A DNA stretch of 64,000 nt from Salinirubellus salinus (GCF_025231485.1 NZ_CP104003.1:3286001-3350000), one strand, 5' to 3'; shown: positions 1-9,626, counted from the first letter of the stretch. Program-made: numbers and translations. The notes: a model not told the origin generated them from the sequence alone.

Positions 1-92
1 GAGCGGGACACACTGGCCGTGCGTCGCCGTCTCACGGACCGTCCGGCCCACATGGACGGCCTTATGAACGTCCACACGGTAACTCGGGTAGC

Positions 93-1061
93 ATGAGCGG
101 GCCCTTCGAGAACCTCCCGACGACGCCGCGGTCCGAGGAGCTGCTGGACAAGGCGTTCTCGCGAGCGGCCCGTGCCGGCCGTGCCAAGACCGGTATCGAG
201 GCACAGGAGTCGATGCTCCAGACCGCCGGCAACATCCTGAGTGACAACCTCCAGAACGTGGTCACCTCGTGGCCGGACTTCTCCGAACTCGACCCGTTCC
301 ATTACGAACTCGCCGACGCCATCGTCGACGTGGACTCGCTCCGACAGGCGCTCTCGGAGGTCCAGTGGGCCTCCCGGCAGGTCGGGAACCTCAAGGGCGA
401 GTACCAGGGGAAGATACGGCGTGCCGACACCGACACGGCCCGGAAACACCGGAAGCAGGCGTTCGCCCGCTTCGCCAGCATCCTCGAGGAGGTCGAGGAC
501 GACCTGCTCGAGATCGGTGCGGCGCGCGACGAACTCAAGCACGTCCCCGAACTCGACCCGGACGAACCCGCCATCGTCGTCGCAGGCTACCCGAACGTCG
601 GCAAGACCTCGTTCATCAACCGCGTGACGAACGCGCGCAACGAGATCGCGAGCTACCCGTTCACGACGACGGAACTCCACGTCGGGCACGTCGAGCGTGA
701 CTACCTCCGCTACCAGCTCGTCGACACGCCCGGCCTGCTCGACCGCCCGGCCGACGAGCGCAACGACGTCGAGAGACAGGCCGTCTCGGCGCTCACCCAC
801 CTCGCCGACGCGGTGCTGTTCGTCGTGGACGCGAGCGGGAACTGTGGCTACCCGCTGGAGATACAGCTCGCCCTGCGTGACGACCTGAAGGACCGGTTCC
901 GCGACGTGCCGGTCGTCACCGTCTGCAACAAGATGGACCAGTCGACAGACGTGGCCGCGGACTTCTTCATGAGCGTCGAGACGGGCGAGGGCGTCGACGA
1001 GGTGCTCGACGCGGCCGTCGAGGCGGTCGGGTACGAGCCGGAACTGCCGTTCGACGAGTAA
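93..1061 (+). CDS. NOG1-family GTP-binding protein
   Basis: A cytosolic P-loop GTPase of the Obg/NOG1 group, which acts in large ribosomal subunit assembly. The 322-aa product has an alpha-helical N-terminal half typical of NOG1. The G domain follows: G1 GYPNVGKT at residues 165-172, the switch threonine near 191, G3 DTPG at 211-214 and G4 NKMD at 279-282. The length fits the short archaeal NOG1 form, which lacks the long eukaryotic C-terminus. The ATG is the first in frame. The gene converges on the SIMPL gene, with a strong hairpin between them. Confidence 0.93.
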   Translation: MSGPFENLPTTPRSEELLDKAFSRAARAGRAKTGIEAQESMLQTAGNILSDNLQNVVTSWPDFSELDPFHYELADAIVDVDSLRQALSEVQWASRQVGNLKGEYQGKIRRADTDTARKHRKQAFARFASILEEVEDDLLEIGAARDELKHVPELDPDEPAIVVAGYPNVGKTSFINRVTNARNEIASYPFTTTELHVGHVERDYLRYQLVDTPGLLDRPADERNDVERQAVSALTHLADAVLFVVDASGNCGYPLEIQLALRDDLKDRFRDVPVVTVCNKMDQSTDVAADFFMSVETGEGVDEVLDAAVEAVGYEPELPFDE

Positions 1062-1155
1062 CACCGGTCTACTTCCGCCCGTTCCGAGGTTCTCGATACC
1101 ACAGACGACAGCGCGATAGCTGGTACAACGTAGACCGCGACCGCGCAGCAGTAGC

Positions 1156-1184
1156 CCCGGTCAGCCCTGGCGGGCTGCCCCGGG
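1156..1184. terminator. Compound stem-loop between convergent genes
   Basis: Two nested perfect arms are visible: an outer CCCGG/CCGGG pair and an inner CAGCCC/GGGCTG pair closing on a TGGC tetraloop, with small internal bulges. It lies in the 213-bp gap between the ends of the NOG1 and SIMPL genes. A bidirectional transcription end signal is the likeliest role. There is no following T tract, so this is inferred from position and structure only. Confidence 0.45.
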
Positions 1185-1274
1185 AGCCCTGCCCTTCCCC
1201 GGCGCGCGGCCACGCGCTCCCGTTCGGTCGCGCTGGCCACGCAGGCCGTCTGGTTCGACCGGCCGAGCGGTCGC

Positions 1275-2033
1275 TTACTGTTCGGCGTCGATGCCGTAGA
1301 CCACGCTGACCGACGCGGTCACCGACACGTCGCCGGGTTCGAGGACGGTCCTGCTCTCGGCGGCGTCCCCTCGGGCGAACTCGACCGGGGAGACCGGTCC
1401 GACACTGTTCGACGTGGAGAGCGACTGGACCGGGCCGACCGAGACGCCGGCGGCGGCGGCCATCGTCTCCGCGTCGGTGCGGGCGTTCTCCACCGCGAGG
1501 GTCAGCGCCTCCTGTCGGAGTTCGGCACGCTTCTCCTCGGAAAGGGTGAACGCGACGCCGGCGACGCGGTCGGCGCCGTTGCCGACGGCCACGTCGACGA
1601 TCTCACCGGCCCGGTCGGGGCTCACCTCGATGCGGAACGAGTGGACGGCGCGGTAGCCGTCGAGGGTGCGCTCGCCGTCGTCGTACTGGTACTGCGGGAA
1701 GACGCCGAACGACTCCGTGGTGACGTTCGCGTCGGGCACACCGGCGTCGCGGAGCGCCTCGCGCATCTCCTCGACGGCCGTGGCCACGTCACCGCGGGCG
1801 CGGTCGGCCGTGTCCGCCTCACGCTCGACGGCCACGCGCACGACGGCGAGGTCCGGAGCGGCCTCGACGGTGGCCGCCCCCGAGACGCTGATGCTCGGGG
1901 TGCTGTCGGCCGTCTGCTCGGTCGTCTCGGCGGTCGACTGGGCGAGCGGGGTCGGACTGCCGGCCCCGACACAGCCGGCCAGCAGGACCAGCAGCGCCAC
2001 GAGCGCGGCTCCGATTCGGGTGTCTGGACGCAT
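1275..2033 (-). CDS. SIMPL (DUF541) domain lipoprotein
   Basis: The 252-aa product begins with a hydrophobic signal ending in a lipobox (LLAGC, Cys21). A Thr/Ser-rich spacer comes next, and then a SIMPL/DUF541 domain (roughly residues 45-250) that starts ISVSGAATVEAAPDLAVV, the usual family opening. The family is known in bacteria and archaea, mostly as periplasmic or surface proteins of uncertain function. The mature protein should be anchored outside the membrane. Upstream on the minus strand an AT-rich TTCATATT at about 2053-2060 could be the TATA element. The gene follows the DUF389 gene on the same strand with a 42-nt gap. Confidence 0.85.
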   Translation of the reverse strand: MRPDTRIGAALVALLVLLAGCVGAGSPTPLAQSTAETTEQTADSTPSISVSGAATVEAAPDLAVVRVAVEREADTADRARGDVATAVEEMREALRDAGVPDANVTTESFGVFPQYQYDDGERTLDGYRAVHSFRIEVSPDRAGEIVDVAVGNGADRVAGVAFTLSEEKRAELRQEALTLAVENARTDAETMAAAAGVSVGPVQSLSTSNSVGPVSPVEFARGDAAESRTVLEPGDVSVTASVSVVYGIDAEQ

Positions 2034-2075
2034 GTCGCTCCCGAGGATGTCGGCGAATATGAACGTCTCGTAGTC

Positions 2076-3437
2076 TCAAACGGGTGATTGAGCTATCCGC
2101 CTGAGCGAGCGGGAGTCCTCGCCCCCGGCCGTCCGGACCGACGGACTCCGCTCCACGGTCACGTACCGTACCTCGACGGGCACGTCCCGGCCGACCACGT
2201 CACGCACCTCCGAACCGAGCGCCTCGGCGAGGCTCCCTCGCTCCTCGCCGGGGGGGACACCGACGGTGACGACCACGCGGTCTATCTGTCGGAGGACCGG
2301 GAGGTCGAACTGCGGTTCGGTCTCCACCTCCATCGAGAGCAGCGAGAAGCGGGCGTACTCGCCGTCGTCCAGCAGCGACTGTATCTCGTCGCGGAGCTCG
2401 GTCTCGACCTGCGAGTTCTGGAAGGTGTCGTAGGTCACCCCGCCGAGGAACAGCGAGAAGATGGCGATGAGGACGACGAGGACGGTCACGCGCTTGAGGG
2501 TCGCCGAGCGGGCCTCCTCGTGCCGGAAGAAGTACTCCGGGCGGTAGCCGGCGTACCAGAGCACGAGCAGCGCCGCGAGGTTGACCGACAGGCCGTTCAC
2601 GAGGGCGAGGACGGCGGCCGGGAGCGCCACGGCGGGGAGGCCGAACGCGATGCCGATGCCGACGGTCGCGGCGGGCGGCACCAGCGCGACGGCGATCATC
2701 ACGCCGACGATGGCCGAGGAGACGCCCGTCGTCAGCGACACCGCGCCGGCGACGCCCGCGCCGAGTGCCACAGCCAGCGAGAGGAAGTCGGGCTCGAGGC
2801 GCTCGCGGACCTGCGCGTTGCTCGCGGGGTCCAGCCCCGGTGGGACGAGGTTGAGCATCTGGACGAGGAGTCCGAACACGGCAGCGGCGAGGACGGCCAT
2901 CCCCATGCCGACGACCTGTAGGCGGACGCCGCGGCTGAACAGCTCCTCGTCGTCGACGACGGTGCCGACGGCGGCGGCCATCGCCGGCCCGATGAGCGGC
3001 GCGATGACCATCGACCCGACCACGGTCGCGGGCGAGTCGAGCAGGAGCCCGGCCGTCGCGACGACGGCGCTCACCACCGTCAGCGTCAGGTACGTCGGGA
3101 GCGGCGAGGCCAGACCCTCGGCCGTCGCGCTGAGCTCCTCTCGCGAGATGCGGTCCTCCTGCTGTTCCTCCTCGTAGCGCTCCGAGAGCGCCTCGAACCC
3201 GGTCGTCTCGATGCTCGCCGCCTCGGTGATGACGGTGAAGGAGTCGCCGACGCCTATCTCCTTCAGCCGGTCGAGCACCGGCTCGACGGCGGCCGTCGGG
3301 AGCGCGAACGTCACGACGTGGGTGAACTCGGAGCGACCCGTCTCCTCGTTGAGCACGTAGTCGACCCCCTCGTCCTCGAGGACGCCGACGACGGCGTCTC
3401 GCTTCCCTCGCGGCACGGAGACGTGGAGCAGTCGCAC
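2076..3437 (-). CDS. DUF389 / TIGR00341-family membrane protein
   Basis: The 453-aa integral membrane protein has an N-terminal soluble region of about 115 residues opening MRLLHVSVPRGKRDAVVGVL, then a block of about eight hydrophobic helices carrying the conserved SPATVVGSMVIAPLIGP segment of DUF389. After a last helix near residue 315 comes a C-terminal extracytoplasmic-looking domain that includes a VVVTVGVPPGEERG stretch. DUF389 proteins are widespread in haloarchaea. No transport substrate is established and none is proposed here. The start is the first ATG, and the divergent beta-helix gene begins 118 bp away. Confidence 0.9.
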   Translation of the reverse strand: MRLLHVSVPRGKRDAVVGVLEDEGVDYVLNEETGRSEFTHVVTFALPTAAVEPVLDRLKEIGVGDSFTVITEAASIETTGFEALSERYEEEQQEDRISREELSATAEGLASPLPTYLTLTVVSAVVATAGLLLDSPATVVGSMVIAPLIGPAMAAAVGTVVDDEELFSRGVRLQVVGMGMAVLAAAVFGLLVQMLNLVPPGLDPASNAQVRERLEPDFLSLAVALGAGVAGAVSLTTGVSSAIVGVMIAVALVPPAATVGIGIAFGLPAVALPAAVLALVNGLSVNLAALLVLWYAGYRPEYFFRHEEARSATLKRVTVLVVLIAIFSLFLGGVTYDTFQNSQVETELRDEIQSLLDDGEYARFSLLSMEVETEPQFDLPVLRQIDRVVVTVGVPPGEERGSLAEALGSEVRDVVGRDVPVEVRYVTVERSPSVRTAGGEDSRSLRRIAQSPV

Positions 3438-3516
3438 GCTCCCGAGTCGCCGGGGCCGGGCAAGAAGGTGACGGGTAGCAGGCGACTACCCGGGCGCCCT
3501 GCCGTCTTAGCAGGCG

Positions 3517-3524
3517 TATAAGTA
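3517..3524 (+). promoter_or_regulatory. TATA box of the beta-helix gene
   Basis: TATAAGTA lies about 30 nt before the expected transcript start. That places the 5' end only a few bases before the GTG at 3555, the near-leaderless arrangement common in haloarchaea. Confidence 0.5.
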
Positions 3525-3554
3525 AGCGGTCGCGGCGGCGGCGCACAGGCAGGT

Positions 3555-5273
3555 GTGACCGACCCACCGGACCCGACGGGACCCGACGGGGTCCCGCGGC
3601 GGCGACTGCTCCAGGGCGCGACCGGCCTCGCGGCGGCGCTGGCGGGGTGTGCCGCCAGCGGAGACTACGGGGCCTCGGAGCGAGTCACGGTGGCGTCGAC
3701 GACGGACCTCCACGCCGCCTTCGAGGCGCTCTCGCCCGGGGACGTGCTCTACGTCTCGCCCGAGAACGCCCCCTACCGCACCCGAGGGTGGCTGGACGTC
3801 GACGTCTCCGACGTGGCAATCCTCGGCCCCGGACTCCCCGGGCTCCTCGTCCCCGTCGACCAGGCCGACTTCGGCGGCGTCCGTATCGGCCACCGCGACG
3901 CCTGCGAGAACGTCCTCGTCGCGGGCCTCGGGTTCGACGGGAACCGCGGCCGGACGTCGGGGGCGCCACGACGCCACGGTCTCGCCGTCCACGACGCCAC
4001 GAACGTGACGCTCGCGGGGAACCACGTCCGCCGGACCGGCCCGCTGCGACACGGCGACGGCGGCAGCGGCATCAGCGTGGCCCGTGCGGCCACCGGCGTC
4101 AGGGTCGTCGGGAACGTCGTCGAGGACTGGGGTGACCGTGGCATCCAGCTCGCGGGTACCCGGCTGCTCGTCACCGGGAACCGCCTCCGCGTCGGCCTCG
4201 ACCGCGCCATCTCCTGTGACCTGTGGTATCCACGCGGGACGAACCACACCGCCCGGCACGTGCTCGTCTCCGGGAACCTGCTGGGAGAGGTCCGGGAGGG
4301 GAGCCTCACCGGCGTCGCGCACAACGCCTCGGTCGACGAGCACCACGGGAACGTCGCGATCGTCGGCAACGTCGGCTACGGCACGCACAAGTCCTTCTGC
4401 CACGTCCGTGGCCCCGAACCGGTCCGGAACGTCACGGTCCAGAGCAACACCAGCACGCAGGCGACGGACGGGCTCGAGACCGATCGCACCACCCGGTACG
4501 CGGGCGTCGCCATCGACCCTGCCGGCGGCCGGAACCTCGCCGTCCGGAACAACGAGTTCCACGGCTACAGCGGCCACGGCGTCAACGTCGACGGCGCGGT
4601 GCGGGACGTGACCGTCCGGGGGAACACGCTCTCGCGCCCCGCGCTGGCCGGCGTCAGGGTCCGCCACGCCCGGCACGTCCAGGTGGCAGACAACCGCATC
4701 GTCGACCCCGGTGCCCACGGTGTCCGTCTCGAGGACGCCGCCGAGGTGGTCGTCGCCGACAACCACGTCCGGGGCGCCGCAGGCGTCGGCATCGATGTCG
4801 CGGGTGACGGCGACGTGGGCCACGACGTCCTCGACAACGTCGTCGCCGGCACGGGCCACGCGGGCGGCGCGCCCGTCATCCGCGTCCGTGCCCGCGGGGT
4901 CCGGGTCCGGGGCAACGCCGTCCGGCGCCGGGCCGGCCCCGCCGTCCGTGAGGGGCCGGCCGCCGGAGGGAACCTGTACGAGGCCAACCACGCCGAGGGC
5001 GAGGCGCCGTGGGTCGTCACGGCCCCCGACTCGCGCACCCGGGCCAACACCCCCCCGGTGGACGTCCACCGCGGACTGACGGCCGACGCCGACGGGCGCG
5101 TGACCGTCCGCTTCGACCGGCCGTACGCCCGCCCTCCGCGACTCACGTTCGGCCGGCGACCCGGCCCCGTCGGCGAGACCACCTACCTGACCGACGCGGA
5201 CGGGAACGCCGTCGGCGCCGAGGTGGCCGTCGACGGCGACGGCCCGGTCGACGTGTTCGTCGACGACGCCTGA
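3555..5273 (+). CDS. TAT-exported right-handed beta-helix lipoprotein
   Basis: The 572-aa product starts at a GTG chosen because a TATA box lies just upstream and the twin-arginine signal (VPRRRLLQ, residues 13-20) follows at once. A lipobox LAGC (Cys32) predicts a lipid anchor. From about residue 100 to 480 there are many parabolic beta-helix (PbH1) repeats of the type VxGNxxxxxxxxGIxV, rich in GN turns. The C-terminal approx. 90 residues look like a separate beta domain. Beta-helix surface proteins often bind or cleave polysaccharide. No catalytic residues of a known lyase or hydrolase family could be assigned, so substrate and activity are unknown. Confidence 0.85.
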   Translation: MTDPPDPTGPDGVPRRRLLQGATGLAAALAGCAASGDYGASERVTVASTTDLHAAFEALSPGDVLYVSPENAPYRTRGWLDVDVSDVAILGPGLPGLLVPVDQADFGGVRIGHRDACENVLVAGLGFDGNRGRTSGAPRRHGLAVHDATNVTLAGNHVRRTGPLRHGDGGSGISVARAATGVRVVGNVVEDWGDRGIQLAGTRLLVTGNRLRVGLDRAISCDLWYPRGTNHTARHVLVSGNLLGEVREGSLTGVAHNASVDEHHGNVAIVGNVGYGTHKSFCHVRGPEPVRNVTVQSNTSTQATDGLETDRTTRYAGVAIDPAGGRNLAVRNNEFHGYSGHGVNVDGAVRDVTVRGNTLSRPALAGVRVRHARHVQVADNRIVDPGAHGVRLEDAAEVVVADNHVRGAAGVGIDVAGDGDVGHDVLDNVVAGTGHAGGAPVIRVRARGVRVRGNAVRRRAGPAVREGPAAGGNLYEANHAEGEAPWVVTAPDSRTRANTPPVDVHRGLTADADGRVTVRFDRPYARPPRLTFGRRPGPVGETTYLTDADGNAVGAEVAVDGDGPVDVFVDDA

Positions 5274-5335
5274 CCCGGTCACGCCGACGACCGCCGTCTC
5301 GTGAGGCTTAACCGCGCTCGTGGCCCACCCTCGGT

Positions 5336-5953
5336 ATGTTCGACACCCGCCCGGACCGCGACGCGGAGGTGGTCCTCGTCGGCCGGTCCAACGTCGGCAA
5401 GTCCACGCTGATGCGGGAGATCACGGGCCACAGCGTCTCCACCGGCAGCAAGCCGGGCGTCACGAAGAAGCCGAACCACTTCGACTGGGTGAGCGAGAGC
5501 TTCGTCGTCACCGACCTCCCCGGGTTCGGCTTCATGTCCGGGGTCCCCGAGGAGCGCCGCGAGCAGATCAAGACCGACGTGGTCCGCTACGTCGAGGCCA
5601 ACGCCGAGCAGATCCTCGTGGGCGTCCTCGTCGTCGACGGCAAGAGCGTGGTCGACATCATCGACCGCCACTCCGGCCCCGACGAGATTCCCCACGACGT
5701 GGAGATGTTCCACTTCCTCCGGGAACTGGAGATCCCGACCGTCGTCGCCGTCAACAAGATGGACAAGGTCGACGACCGGGACGAGCGACTGGACGCCCTC
5801 TGTGACCGCCTCGGCCTGCTCCCGCCGTGGCAACAGTGGCAGGAGGTGATCGCCCCCATCTCCGCCAAGCGCGAGCAGACCGAGGCGTTCGACGAGGCCG
5901 TCAGGCACCACCTGCACGAGGCGAAGCGGGACGACCTGTTCAAGTTCTTCTAG
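5336..5953 (+). CDS. engB: GTP-binding protein EngB (YsxC family)
   Basis: The 205-aa TRAFAC-class GTPase has G1 GRSNVGKS (residues 16-23), G2 around the GVTKKPN loop (41-47), G3 DLPGFGF (60-66) and G4 NKMD (about 138-141). EngB acts in large-subunit ribosome assembly in bacteria, and archaeal members are presumed to be similar. The ATG at 5336 is the first start, with a TTAA element about 28 nt upstream. A T-rich tract (ccttttt) directly after the stop codon is a plausible terminator. Confidence 0.93.
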   Translation: MFDTRPDRDAEVVLVGRSNVGKSTLMREITGHSVSTGSKPGVTKKPNHFDWVSESFVVTDLPGFGFMSGVPEERREQIKTDVVRYVEANAEQILVGVLVVDGKSVVDIIDRHSGPDEIPHDVEMFHFLRELEIPTVVAVNKMDKVDDRDERLDALCDRLGLLPPWQQWQEVIAPISAKREQTEAFDEAVRHHLHEAKRDDLFKFF

Positions 5954-6162
5954 AGAACCTTTTTCTCGTCGGGTACGCCTGCGGCGCACCGCTCCTCGAA
6001 GAACGTTCATGAAAAAGGCGCGCCTCGCTGGCGCTCGGCGCGGGTGGGTGTGCTTGTCCGCGACAGCACCGCACAGCACCCCCGCCGCAGCGGATAGTCG
6101 GTCAGTTCGCTCGTGGCTTACTCCGCGCTGGACCGTGACGGCCAGTACGTTCTGTCCGCACT

Positions 6163-6543
6163 CTACACCGACGCTCTGTTTCTCGTTCTCGTCAGTCGGT
6201 ACGCTCCCACCGCCGACCCGAGGACGAACCCTGTCGCGAGTAGCGTGAAGACCGGCACCGAGAGCGTCCGCAGGAGCCGCGCCCGAATCACGAGGAACAC
6301 CAATCCGACGGCGAGGTAGACCGCGAGCATGGTCACCGGGTCGGTGACGGCGTCCCGCCACAGACCGGCCGCGCCCGCTCCGAGTGCGAGCAGTCCCCCG
6401 CCGACGTGGAACGCGACGACGGCGAACTGCCAGAGGACGGCCGGACCGCCTTCCGCCGCCGAGGGGACGCGCCCCACGAGAGACAAGAGGAACACGCTCC
6501 CCACGACGAGCAGTGCCAACGCAGGGAGCGACTCACGGTTCAC
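6163..6543 (-). CDS. Small four-helix membrane protein
   Basis: Reading from a GTG at 6543 gives 126 aa that open NRESLPALALLVVG and contain four hydrophobic segments, ending in a basic tail (RLTRTRNRASV). No family was recognised. A longer in-frame start at 6651 would overlap the end of the DUF3179 gene by 68 bp and add a basic, non-membrane leader, so the shorter start is preferred. An AGGAG lies only one base before this GTG, too close to act as a normal ribosome site. The start is therefore uncertain. Confidence 0.6.
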   Translation of the reverse strand: MNRESLPALALLVVGSVFLLSLVGRVPSAAEGGPAVLWQFAVVAFHVGGGLLALGAGAAGLWRDAVTDPVTMLAVYLAVGLVFLVIRARLLRTLSVPVFTLLATGFVLGSAVGAYRLTRTRNRASV

Positions 6544-6583
6544 ACTCCTGAGTGCGGCACCGACGGCAAGTGTCTTCGGGCGC

Positions 6584-7336
6584 TCAGAGCGTCCCCGAAA
6601 TCGGTGGCGGGAGGAGGACCTCGGTGTCCGGGTACTCGGCCTTCCACTCACCCCACGTCGCCACCGTCGAGGGGAGGATCTCGAAGTCGGTGCCCGTCTT
6701 CGGCCCGCAGATGGCCCGAGCGGCGAGCTGCGACCATCTCGACTCGGTGGCGACGTCGTAGAGGACGAGGTTGCCGGTGTTGCGTATGCTCGGGTCCTCG
6801 CCGAGTCCCTCGCCCGCGACGAACACGTCGCCGTCGGCCTCGCTCGCGGCCGCGTAGGCGTCCGGCGGCTTCCAGAGCAGGCCGGAGACCCCGAACGTTG
6901 TGGGCTCGCTGTCCACCTCGCGGCGGGCGACGAGTCCCGAGCGACAGAGGGGACAGTAGGTGACCAGCAGGGGTCCCCCCACCGTGTCGTTCACCACCTC
7001 GTTCCGGCGAAGGATGGCCAGCGGATAGGCCCGCGCCACGCCGCCGCGTTCGATACCGACTACCTGCCGGTCGTCGGTCAGGCCGCCGGTCCGGCGGAAC
7101 CTCTCGGGGATGCGTGGGTCAGACCAGTCCGCGGCGAACACCGGGTCGTCGATGGCCGGAATCAGGTTCGGTCTCAGCTCCTCCTCGCAGATGGTGCTCG
7201 GGAACCCCAGCTCGGCGAAGTCCTCGCCCGCGTCCGCGTCGGGGCGTGGTGTGGGGCCGGTATAGCCGAGGGTACACCCCGCGAGCGAGGCGGTGCCGAG
7301 GGTTCCGACCGCGGCGAGGAGGCGACGACGGTTCAT
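6584..7336 (-). CDS. DUF3179 family TAT lipoprotein
   Basis: The 250-aa product has a twin-arginine signal (MNRRRLLAAVG) and a lipobox LAGC near residue 20. It then carries the DUF3179 domain with the conserved TYCPLCRSGLV motif and a later RAICGPKTG motif. DUF3179 proteins are common secreted haloarchaeal and bacterial proteins of unknown activity, and the conserved CxxC/Cys pattern hints at a redox or metal role. The ATG at 7336 is preferred over upstream in-frame starts because it directly begins the TAT signal. Confidence 0.9.
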   Translation of the reverse strand: MNRRRLLAAVGTLGTASLAGCTLGYTGPTPRPDADAGEDFAELGFPSTICEEELRPNLIPAIDDPVFAADWSDPRIPERFRRTGGLTDDRQVVGIERGGVARAYPLAILRRNEVVNDTVGGPLLVTYCPLCRSGLVARREVDSEPTTFGVSGLLWKPPDAYAAASEADGDVFVAGEGLGEDPSIRNTGNLVLYDVATESRWSQLAARAICGPKTGTDFEILPSTVATWGEWKAEYPDTEVLLPPPISGTL

Positions 7337-7395
7337 CCGACGTCCCGGTTTCGGCTTGAGCGACCTAAGCCTGCGTCGGCTGTGCGGCGTGGCGT

Positions 7396-8046
7396 TCAGA
7401 GCGCGTACGGGTCGAAGTCGGGCCGGGTGTCCTCGCCCCGCGGCAGGCCGTAGCACTCGCGGTACGCGTCGGCCAGCGACTCGCCGGCCGCCGTGAACGC
7501 GAGGGCGACGCCGTAGGGGTGGGAGTAGGCGCTGGCCCCCGGCGGGTCGGGGTCGACGAACAGCACCTCCGCGGGCGGGTCGCCGACCTCCGGGACGGCC
7601 GCGAACAGGTCTTCGAGCGGCAGCAACCCGGCGAGGACGTTCGGGACGAACGCCCCGTTCGGGAGCGGGTCGCGGGGCTGGACGCCGCAGGCCCCCACCG
7701 CCCGCCCGCCGTCGTCGGTGAGCGTGGTCCACGTCGGGTGCGTCCGACCCTCGCCCCACAGGTCGCGGGCGACGGCGGGCGGGTCGGCGTCGCCCGCGAA
7801 CGCGAGGTCGACACCACCGACGCGCTCGACCGACTCGAGGTGCCACGGCTCCTCGGCGTCCGGGTCGCCCGACAGCGTCGCGTCGACGAGGTCACCGGTC
7901 CGGAGGGCGTCGACGGTCGCCTGCAGGTCGCCGTAGCCGGACTGGTAGACGGTCCGGACCGTCGGCTCCGCGACGGCCTGCAGGTTCAGGTGGTGGACCG
8001 CGGGCACGACGCGGTAGACGCGGAATCGGCCCGAACGGACTGTCAT
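7396..8046 (-). CDS. Haloarchaeal conserved hypothetical protein (DUF6663-like?)
   Basis: The 216-aa soluble acidic protein opens MTVRSGRFRVYRVVPAVHHL. It has a beta-rich N-terminal half (LRTGDLVDATLSG) and a C-terminal part ending in a segment rich in Asp, Pro and Tyr. The pattern resembles a haloarchaea-only family annotated elsewhere as DUF6663, but that assignment is from memory and tentative. An upstream in-frame ATG at 8097 adds a basic stretch not typical of the proteome, so the internal ATG at 8046 was chosen. It lies 59 bp from the DUF3179 gene on the same strand. Confidence 0.65.
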   Translation of the reverse strand: MTVRSGRFRVYRVVPAVHHLNLQAVAEPTVRTVYQSGYGDLQATVDALRTGDLVDATLSGDPDAEEPWHLESVERVGGVDLAFAGDADPPAVARDLWGEGRTHPTWTTLTDDGGRAVGACGVQPRDPLPNGAFVPNVLAGLLPLEDLFAAVPEVGDPPAEVLFVDPDPPGASAYSHPYGVALAFTAAGESLADAYRECYGLPRGEDTRPDFDPYAL

Positions 8047-8106
8047 GCCCGGCGTTCGGCCGCCAGCGGTCTGTACCCGTCGGTCCCGGCGGTCCACGGG
8101 GGTGAG

Positions 8107-9039
8107 TCAGCGACCCACCGCGTCCGCGAGGAACGACCGGACCTCCCGGGTGACCCGCTCCTGTCCCACCGGCGAGAGGAAGTGTCGCTCGCCGACGAGC
8201 GTCACCCGCTCCGTGTCGGCCGGGAGGAACCCCCGCGACCGCTCGTGGAGCCACGCGGCCGGGAAGAACGGGTCGCCCGCCGCCCCGATGAGCAGGGTCG
8301 GCTCGTCGAACGCCGCCAGCGCCTCGGGCCCGGCGGGCCCGGGGAACCCGGTCTTCACGTCGGCGGTGCGGAGAGCGAGGGCGACCGTCTCCCGGACCAC
8401 CGGGTGGACGTGGGGGACCGGGCTGGTGAACAGCGGCGACAGCGCCGCCGCCAGCAGCCTGTCGCGTGGGACGAGCCGGTACGCCAGCGAGAGTCCGACG
8501 ACACGCGCGAGCGTCGCGGACGGCGAGACGCCGAAACCGGCGGAGACGACGAGCGCCGCCGTCGATATCCGGTCCGGGTCGTGCGCGATGGCCTCCAGCA
8601 GGACGCCGCCGCCGTGCGAGACGCCGACCACGGGCGCGCTGTCGAGACCGAGCCCGTCGAGCACCGACCCGACCCACTCGCCGTAGTCGGCCGGCGACTC
8701 GGTCGCTCGTTCGGCCGGTTCGCCGGGCGTGTCCGGCGCGAGCAGGTAGTACTCGTCGACCAGCGACTGGAGCCACGAGAGGGTGACCGGGTTCGTCACG
8801 TTGGCCCCCTGCAGGAGGAGCAGCGGCGGCGCGTCGGGGTCCCCGGCCGTCAGGAGGTGGGTCGTGCCGTCGGGCGTGGCCACCTCGCGGTCGGTCACCG
8901 GCACCGTCAGGAGGTCCGCGCGAGCCTGCCGGTAGAGCGAGGCGAACGGCGACGTGTCCTCGCCCACCGCCGGTCGTGACCGCGACACGGCCACACTCGA
9001 CTCCTCGTCCGTTCGGTCCCCACCGGTCCGTCGTGTCAT
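8107..9039 (-). CDS. Alpha/beta hydrolase
   Basis: The 310-aa cytosolic hydrolase has the nucleophile elbow GVSHGG (Ser about residue 141), an oxyanion-hole segment LLLQGANVTNP, the acidic residue in the GAAGDPFFPA strand turn and a late His in GERHFLSP. Together these make a complete Ser-Asp-His set. The substrate is unknown. The start ATG at 9039 gives a sensible N-terminus. A start at 9171 would add 44 Arg/Pro-rich residues and nearly fill the divergent promoter shared with the membrane protein gene at 9177. Confidence 0.85.
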   Translation of the reverse strand: MTRRTGGDRTDEESSVAVSRSRPAVGEDTSPFASLYRQARADLLTVPVTDREVATPDGTTHLLTAGDPDAPPLLLLQGANVTNPVTLSWLQSLVDEYYLLAPDTPGEPAERATESPADYGEWVGSVLDGLGLDSAPVVGVSHGGGVLLEAIAHDPDRISTAALVVSAGFGVSPSATLARVVGLSLAYRLVPRDRLLAAALSPLFTSPVPHVHPVVRETVALALRTADVKTGFPGPAGPEALAAFDEPTLLIGAAGDPFFPAAWLHERSRGFLPADTERVTLVGERHFLSPVGQERVTREVRSFLADAVGR

Positions 9040-9176
9040 CCAGATGACTCGGTCGCGGAGCGACCTGACCGTTTCGCCGACGTCGCGGGCGACGGGTGGC
9101 GCGCTCGCGCCCGGCCGAGCGACCGTGCCCAACCTGTTGGGCCAACGCTCTCGCCACGGCGGCGACTCCACGCGAT

Positions 9177-9626
9177 ATGGACGACCAGCCCCGAGCGACG
9201 ACCGACCGTTCGAGCACGCTCACGCCGCGCGCGTACCTCCTGTTCGCCGTGGCGACACTGCTCGGACTGGCCCACCACCTCGACCACGTGATCCGCGGGA
9301 ACCACGTCGGCTGGCCCATCACCCCCGACGTGAACCCGTTCACCTACAGCCTCGCCATCTACCCGCTGGTCGTCCTCGGGTTCACGCTCTCGCTCACCGG
9401 CCGGGCTGGGGCGCGCTACTGGACCGTCGTGATGACGCTCGGGGCGGGGATGCTGGTGTTCTTCCACCTGAGTCCGTGGGCAGTCGAACCGCCGACGGAC
9501 GTGGTCCTCCCCTACGCGACCCCGGCCTTCGGCTACCTCGCGTTCGGGATACTGCTCGCACTGATCTTCGTGGTCGCCGCCGGGGCGCTCTACTCCTTCC
9601 GACTCTGGGGTCGCGAGTTGGCGTGA
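9177..9626 (+). CDS. Four-helix membrane protein
   Basis: The 149-aa protein has four clear transmembrane segments (residues about 18-38, 52-72, 80-100, 115-140) and a conserved-looking LAHHLDHVIRGNHVGWP loop after the first helix. The His/Asp cluster might bind a ligand or metal. No family was recognised. The gene is divergent from the hydrolase gene and lies 63 bp before a Bat-type regulator that has its own promoter. Confidence 0.7.
   Translation: MDDQPRATTDRSSTLTPRAYLLFAVATLLGLAHHLDHVIRGNHVGWPITPDVNPFTYSLAIYPLVVLGFTLSLTGRAGARYWTVVMTLGAGMLVFFHLSPWAVEPPTDVVLPYATPAFGYLAFGILLALIFVVAAGALYSFRLWGRELA

Noticed and set aside
2088-2921. Plus-strand open frame opposite the DUF389 gene
   Set aside because: Arg/His/Glu/Asp shadow product with no conserved pattern; the minus strand holds a complete membrane protein.
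6009-6248. Short plus-strand frame after engB
   Set aside because: It overlaps the end of the minus-strand membrane gene and has an Arg/Thr/Ser-rich shadow composition.
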